Shown piece after piece: positions 58,905 through 64,000 of a DNA stretch of 64,000 nucleotides; positions within the stretch are counted from its first letter, which is position 1; every line of letters begins with the position of its first letter. This stretch comes from Sodiomyces alkalinus F11 (lineage: Eukaryota; Ascomycota; Sordariomycetes; Glomerellales; Plectosphaerellaceae), in contig NW_021167083.1 of the NCBI RefSeq assembly GCF_003711515.1, positions 1,252,481 through 1,316,480 on the forward strand, in the 5' to 3' direction. The notes under the pieces are model-generated. The model was given only the letters and a program-made list of their open reading frames with translations. It had not been told where the DNA came from and ran no database searches. The translations under genes were made by a program, and so were the position numbers.

Positions 58905-59077
58905 GGTGGGGAGATCGGGGCCGAGCGGGATGTCGTAGCTGGCTATGGTGTGAGAGTTTCCAGAACAGGGCAATGGGAAAAGTCAAGTCCGACGGATTCA
59001 GTCAAGTTGCCGGGGAACGAATCGGGATCAAGGCTGCCCTATTGCCTAGGTAGGTATCACAGGCATGCAAGTTGTCG

Positions 59078-59149
<72 letters not shown>

Positions 59150-59808
59150 AAACGGAACACGCGAGACTTGCGGAAATGTCGCAAAGACGGCAACTGCTCG
59201 ACAGAGTAGAATGGAGCTTTCAAGACGTACTCAGTGGTGGCACAGCCCGATGGGAAAAAGAGGTGTTGGTAGAAGGGATCGCACGCGATAGATATCAGAC
59301 GAGGTTGTCAGAGTCAATTATTCTGGTCAAGGAAAATAACAAAAAGATGGACATGGACGTCAGGCTGGTTGCTCAGTGGCGGGGCAGGCAAAGCGGGCAA
59401 GGTCATTGTGGAGTCGAACGTTCTGGTACGTACTGTAGCGCACGGTAGGTACTGTGCTGTACCTTAGGGAGGTACGTATCGGTACATTGCGGAGGACGAG
59501 GGAAGCTACGTTACCTTACCTTAGGTATCCGTCCAAATTCCGCAGAGGAACATGGTTTTACCGCCTCCGATTCTCATCCGTCGATTGCATTGCATGTGGT
59601 GAAGCCTAGCCTACGATTAACCAACCAACCATCGAAGGGAATTTTTTGCAGCCTGGACGAACTTACCGTCAAAATCGACCGAAAGCGACATCGTGACGAC
59701 GCGAATCCCCGACCGGCGAACGATATACGACTACAGAAGCGGCCATACGTCTGCTTGATTGATAAACGTTCGCACTTGAAGACTTTTGCGCCCCTCAACA
59801 GAATCGTC
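58905..59808. promoter_or_regulatory. Divergent upstream region of MTR10 and SmE
   Basis: About 900 bp containing the 66-bp poly-G tract (59081-59146) and a cluster of GGTACGTA/TACCTTA words (59440-59530). No gene seen; ORFs that cross the poly-G are artefacts of it. Confidence 0.55.
59081..59146. repeat. Uninterrupted poly-G tract, 66 bp
   Basis: All G on plus, all C on the MTR10 strand, about 180 bp upstream of the MTR10 ATG. The copy number is likely unstable and sequencing may miscount it. Confidence 0.95.
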
Positions 59809-60226
59809 ATGACCGGGCGCGGAGGCGGCGGAGGTCGTAGGGTGTTGCTCCCCCCCATCAACTTCATCTTCAAGCTCCTGCAGCAACAATCGACGGTGCA
59901 GGTCTGGCTCTACGAACAGCTGGCGATTCGGATTGAGGGGAAAATCAGGGTGCGTTCCTCGGATCCGGGGAAAAGTTGGCGTCCGAACAACAAAAGGTTG
60001 ACCAGTTTTACGAACCTAGGGATTTGACGAGTTCATGAACCTTGTTATCGATGACGCTGTTGAGGTGAAGCAAATTACCAAGACGAACCCAGAAGAGAGC
60101 CGGCGACCCTTAGGTTAGATTCGCCCCCCTGATGCGACCATAATGGAGATTGTGTTGACAACCGTTCCAGGACAAATCCTCCTCAAGGGTGACAATGTGT
60201 CGCTGATCCAGGGCTTGTCTGGGTAG
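59809..60226 (+). CDS. SME1: Small nuclear ribonucleoprotein SmE
   Basis: Three exons: 59809-59949, 60020-60113, 60171-60226, 96 residues. After a Gly-rich start (MTGRGGGGGRRV), the Sm1 motif reads LPPINFIFKLLQQ, VQVWLYEQ and IEGKIRGFDEFMNLVIDDA; the Sm2 motif is GQILLKGDNVSLI. SmE is one of seven Sm proteins that form the ring on U1, U2, U4 and U5 snRNA in the spliceosome. Intron 1 starts GTGCGT, intron 2 GTTAGA. It is convergent with the next gene, 205 bp apart. Confidence 0.96.
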
Positions 60227-60431
60227 TTGCGTAGAGGCGTTGGACCGGGAAGGAAGATACATCGAGAGCACATCACTGCATGGACACCAGCTTCCTGGGG
60301 GGGCGGGAAATCCGCACCATAAATAAACACACGGCGGGGGACGGCAGTCGGCAATGGTCGCGCTTCATGCGAAGATGATACCACAACAATTGGAGTTTGG
60401 AATTTCGAACGGGCGTGGAAGGGGCGATTTT

Positions 60432-61246
60432 TCAAGTTGATCTATCAGACGGCCTCTTGACCTCGCCGTTTCCGAGGATAACCCCGTGCAGTGACTTGTC
60501 GTGTGGCCCGACGGGCACAGGCGTGCCAGAATCCGGGGTCAGAAACTGTTCAGCGAGGGCTAGACCATAGAGCAACACAGGACGCGTGTCCGGGTGTCCG
60601 GCGGGTTTTGTCTTTGCGCGGTATCGTTCAATGAAAAAGTCGTAAAAGCCTTTCCCGTGGCCGAGCCTCCTCAGGATGCCCGTCTCCGGTTCAATGTCGA
60701 AGGCCACACCAGGCATAAGGATCAAGTCGAGGGGGGTCGACGAATCGGCGGGGTTGGGGTCTGATCCGCCCAGGATCCTCTGCCTCTCGTTGACGGTGGC
60801 GGAATCGATGCTGGGTATGCCCCATTTGTCGGGCTGTAGCGACTCGTAGTCTTCCAGGTCTCGCAGCCGCACCATATCCATTACCCTGGGCGGCCCTTCA
60901 CCTGGCGCAAAGGGCGACTTGTGCAAGTATGGGATGTACACCTGTTTGCCGGCTGAGAGCGCATGCCTTACGATAGCATCCGTTTGTATCTCCCCCGAGG
61001 GCATGGCGAGGAAGATGCTGATGCGCTCGGCCTCCTCATAGGGCTTGAGTGATCTAAGAGTATCAAATGCCCTGCGGCCTGCACATACAGAGGAGTCAGT
61101 AAAGAAAGAAGGAGAGCGAGGAAAGCCTATGTTGAGTGAGCATGCTGACTTTGGTTGGCGATCGATTCCGGGGTCACATGTGCTAGGTTAGACCTGACTA
61201 GGGACCGCAGTTGCTGCTTGGCAGCCGATATTGAAGCCGAATTCAT
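60432..61246 (-). CDS. 5-formyltetrahydrofolate cyclo-ligase (MTHFS)
   Basis: Two exons: 61246-61150 and 61078-60432, 247 residues. The N-terminus MNSASISAAKQQLRSLVRSNL leads to NQSRRAFDTLRSL across the intron (donor GTCAGC). ISIFLAMPSGEIQTD and KQVYIPYLH are family motifs; the ATP/folate signature appears as RLGHGKGFYDFF. The enzyme converts 5-formyl-THF with ATP to 5,10-methenyl-THF in one-carbon metabolism, in cytosol or mitochondria (FAU1 in yeast). The protein has an acidic insert around DSSTPLDLILMPGVAFD, of which the last part is the conserved core. Confidence 0.95.
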
Positions 61247-61615
61247 GGTGCCTGGGCTGTCGACTGGTGATGGGACGATGCGACAGCGCTGGCGTGTGAT
61301 TAGATGGATCTGACATTTATCGATCTTGTGGAAGCTCGGGTTGTCCTCGATGTTTCCGTTTCGTCAAGGTCGTTGCGGCCGTCGCTTGGTCACCGTTTAC
61401 TCTGACTGAACACATTTACGGAGTACGTTTCCTCGCTGGGCTGCCGTTTCGTCCTTCCGTCCCAACGTTCCGGTCCGTCCAGACATCAGAATGCACCTAT
61501 CATACACATCACCGCTGCCCTACCCCACCTTCGATAACCGACCAAACACGTGAGGGTTTATTCCTTTATTCTCATCTTGTCGCGACGTTGGTACTTTTGC
61601 ATACGCTTTCTATAG

Positions 61616-61680
61616 GTAGGTACATACGGTAGGTAGGTACATACGGTAGGTAGGTACATACGGTAGGTAGGTATACCTAC
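61616..61680. repeat. Tandem 17-bp repeat (TACATACGGTAGGTAGG)
   Basis: Units begin at 61621, 61638 and 61655, with partial copies at both ends. Same GGTA word family as elsewhere. Confidence 0.85.
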
Positions 61681-63576
61681 CTGCGTGTACGCTTAATCCA
61701 CTTGCCTACGATAGAGCGCCGGCTTCGTGGTGTTCGGAATTAGGTAGTTTTGGTAATTGAGACACTTCAATCCGAATGCAACTTGAGGGCTCTCCATACG
61801 GTGGCGGGAAGAATTGAGAGAGTACAGTATTCGTACTCCGTACAATTCTAAGGCGTATGGCGATACTACGAAGTAGGTTGTACTGAATACGCGACCAGTG
61901 ACCGCCAAGGGCGCCGCAATTCCACTCGGCCTGAGGATTGCGCGTACGGTAGGCTCGACGAAGGCCTGGGCCGAGCTCAGTAGTGCCACCCACCCCCCAT
62001 GGAGAAGGGGGGGGGGGCTCACATAATGAAGCCATAGGTTGAATGTCGGCTCTACACTAAAAAAGTAGCCTGGAGGCGAAAGAGACTGGGGCCGCCTTAT
62101 ACGCCGTATCCATATAAGTCGATAGGTTTGTGTTTCTTTTAGTTTACCCCAGAGTCTGATAGGGAGCATCGGGGATTTCGGGCTCGTCAGTGCTGTGTAT
62201 CTGCAAACAGACATCGTGGTCACCCTTTGACCTCGATTCGGCCACCCATTGATTGCGTTGCCACACGCGGGAACGGCGATACATAGGCCCACCCGCCTCC
62301 CTCCCACGGGCTGAGAAACGTGAGATTGCTCGCTCCCGAGTCCCATGCATCGTCCCATCGAGAACTGTCTGTCTCTTCGTAAGACTGCAGGGTTCCTTAT
62401 CCGTAAGCTTGGGAGACATCCCCTCTCCCTCTCCCTCGACTCCTTTCCAACGGATAACCCAACCACGTTATTTCTGGGTAAACTACGAATCCAACCGTCC
62501 AGAGTACGTGATACGTACCCTCTTCTTCGAGCCATTCAAAGAGCAGCTAATTTGCGATAGGTTCGTGTTGCCTGGGGATTGAAGGCAGCCCCGGCTAGGT
62601 AGCCAAGGTAAGCATTAGGGGAGGTACTTCAAAGGTACATGCGTAAGGTAAGGTAAGGTACCTTAGTCGGTGGTAAGGGTCAGGACAATGTATCCTCTCA
62701 GGTACCTTAGCTAGGTGGGGTAGCAACTGCGACATGACGTGAAGCTCCTGAATCCACGTTGTCAAGGGGTGGAAGAGGTACGTTCGTACTGTACGAATGA
62801 CCACTGGAGCCATTGGGTTCGTTGTACATACCGGTATGCTGCTTCGCAGTTGCCTTAGTCGCGTTGCCTAGGTATGGTTAGGCTTGGGGAGGATGCCCAG
62901 GAGGACGCCAACGCCTGCATTGACTGATGCCAAGCGGGCGGGCGCTTTCGAACCAATACCAATGCGGCCCTAGCGACTTGGTCCTGTCTCTTGGGTTCCA
63001 ATATCTTCGAGCACTGGCCATCGTGACCCCGAGCATGGCTACTCCAAGTAAGGGAAGGTACATAGGTACCGTACTCCATGTACCCCGTACCTCGTATTGT
63101 ACCTAGGTACGTACATACCCGTACCACTCCTCGTGCTTTGTGGAAAATCATGATACGGAAAAGGGGATGCGTGTCTGCGACTGTCACGAAATTAAGAAGT
63201 CTTCCCTTGGTAGCATCATGCACAAATCTCCGGCGCTAGTACATACGCTGTAACTGATACAACTCTCCAATAACACTCAGGTCGCAGTGCCGGCCGTCTA
63301 ACCAAGGTAAGGGCATAAGAATAAGGGCACGTTGACACCGTAGCTAGCCCCAAATAACAACGGGTTTCATAAGGTTGTGCTTTTGTTTGGTTTAGGGTAC
63401 ATTTTTGACACTGGGGTAGGTGGGCTTCGAAATTTCCACATTTTCCCCTCCCTGACCAATGTAGTGCACAGCAGGCAGCCACTCAGAAGTAATCTATCAC
63501 ACAGGTGCGGAGTACACAAGGGTAAGTTTGGTAAGGCCAAGGACGGCTATGCTGCAGGGGGCGGCCGGTTGGAGTT

Positions 63577-63612
63577 ACGAAGTACATACGAAGTATATAC
63601 GAAGTACATACG
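63577..63612. repeat. Tandem 11-bp repeat (ACGAAGTACAT)
   Basis: Three near-perfect copies, the middle one ending TATAT, followed by ACGG. It contains the GAAGTAC half of the GTACGAAGTAC word seen in the deserts. Confidence 0.8.
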
Positions 63613-64000
63613 GAAAAGATACAACGTACTTCGTGTTTACCAAGCCGGGCTTGCTGGTCATTCTCATCTCAAGCTCCCCCCTACTTTGTACCTTTTAGCC
63701 CTTCAACAAAACGGGAAGCTAAACTCCACTAATAAAAGAACAGGCCAGGTACCCACAAAGACACCTCGGCCCCCCATTCCGGCCTCCTCCATTCTCTTGA
63801 AATTACCCAACTTCCCCAGATCTCTCGGTTCGTTCCCCCTCCAGCTTCTTCTCACTCTTACCCCAATCCCTCGCAGTCCCACGCGTCTCTCACTGCTTTC
63901 GCCCTCTCTCTCCTCTCCTCAAACCAGCGTGTATATCCTTTGAATAGAACCTTGCCCTCTGTAGTCCCGATTCACCGTCGTCTTCGCACTTGGGATTCCT

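Larger units (their letters stand above)
61247..64000. other. Intergenic to the window edge, no gene seen
   Basis: About 2.75 kb with several short tandem repeats, listed separately. A 280-codon minus ORF (61693-62535) and a 188-codon plus ORF (63377-63943) have no recognisable features and look like chance frames. The last ~300 bp are C/T-rich on plus, as in a promoter or leader of a plus-strand gene beyond the edge. GTACTCCGTAC occurs at 61833-61843. Confidence 0.5.

Noticed and set aside
59065..59448. ORF with a long poly-Gly run
   Set aside because: Created by the poly-G tract; no support as a protein.
61693..62535. 280-codon minus ORF near the right edge
   Set aside because: Its composition is Arg/Ser-rich with no domain, and it overlaps repeats and other open frames.

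Overview
The window reads as a chromosomal segment of a filamentous ascomycete, most likely a Sordariomycete. It has short introns (about 55-215 bp) with GTAAGT/GTATGT-type donors and CTAAC-like branch points, GC-rich third codon positions, and single-copy fungal housekeeping genes. A block at the left end carries the A+T-rich, CpA/TpG-poor texture expected of repeat-induced point mutation (RIP). I could not identify the genus. No viral, plasmid or bacterial features were seen. Splice structures below were worked out by eye; every multi-exon model is in frame with a total length divisible by three.

Layout. 1-~3470: degenerate, probably RIP-mutated repeat DNA with no credible gene. 4035-9633: YIP4-type Golgi protein, a mitochondrial pyruvate-dehydrogenase-type kinase, and a tiny I9 peptidase inhibitor, all on minus. 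9634-22002: BMS1 (ribosome biogenesis GTPase), TOA2 (TFIIA small subunit), VMA16 (V-ATPase c''), CnxE/gephyrin-type molybdenum cofactor synthase, an unrecognised coiled-coil protein, and a HEI10-type meiotic RING protein. 22003-26906: gene desert. 26907-29593: Zn(II)2Cys6 transcription factor. 29594-39290: a second, nearly 10 kb desert with microsatellites, an assembly gap and many short GTAC-ended palindromes. 39291-61246: ULA1 (NEDD8 E1 subunit), a short-chain dehydrogenase, an RBR ubiquitin ligase with a hydrophobic insert, FOX2 (peroxisomal beta-oxidation), a TDA10-type kinase, an ECM11-domain protein, MTR10 (nuclear import receptor), SmE (spliceosome) and 5-formyl-THF cyclo-ligase. 61247-64000: gene-free to the edge.

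Genes do not form operons. Five head-to-head pairs share upstream DNA: I9 inhibitor/BMS1, TOA2/VMA16, ULA1/SDR, FOX2/TDA10 and MTR10/SmE. Functional themes recur: gene expression and RNA (BMS1, TOA2, SmE, MTR10), ubiquitin-like conjugation (ULA1, RBR, HEI10) and meiosis (HEI10, ECM11). This is probably ordinary fungal gene order rather than a functional cluster. I found no convincing new biological system. The best leads are a GC-AG intron in HEI10, a membrane-like segment inside the RBR IBR region, an atypical FOX2 C-terminus, a possible mitochondrial form of the SDR, a His-rich linker in the molybdenum cofactor enzyme, CCTCGG sites upstream of FOX2, and a dispersed family of short palindromes.
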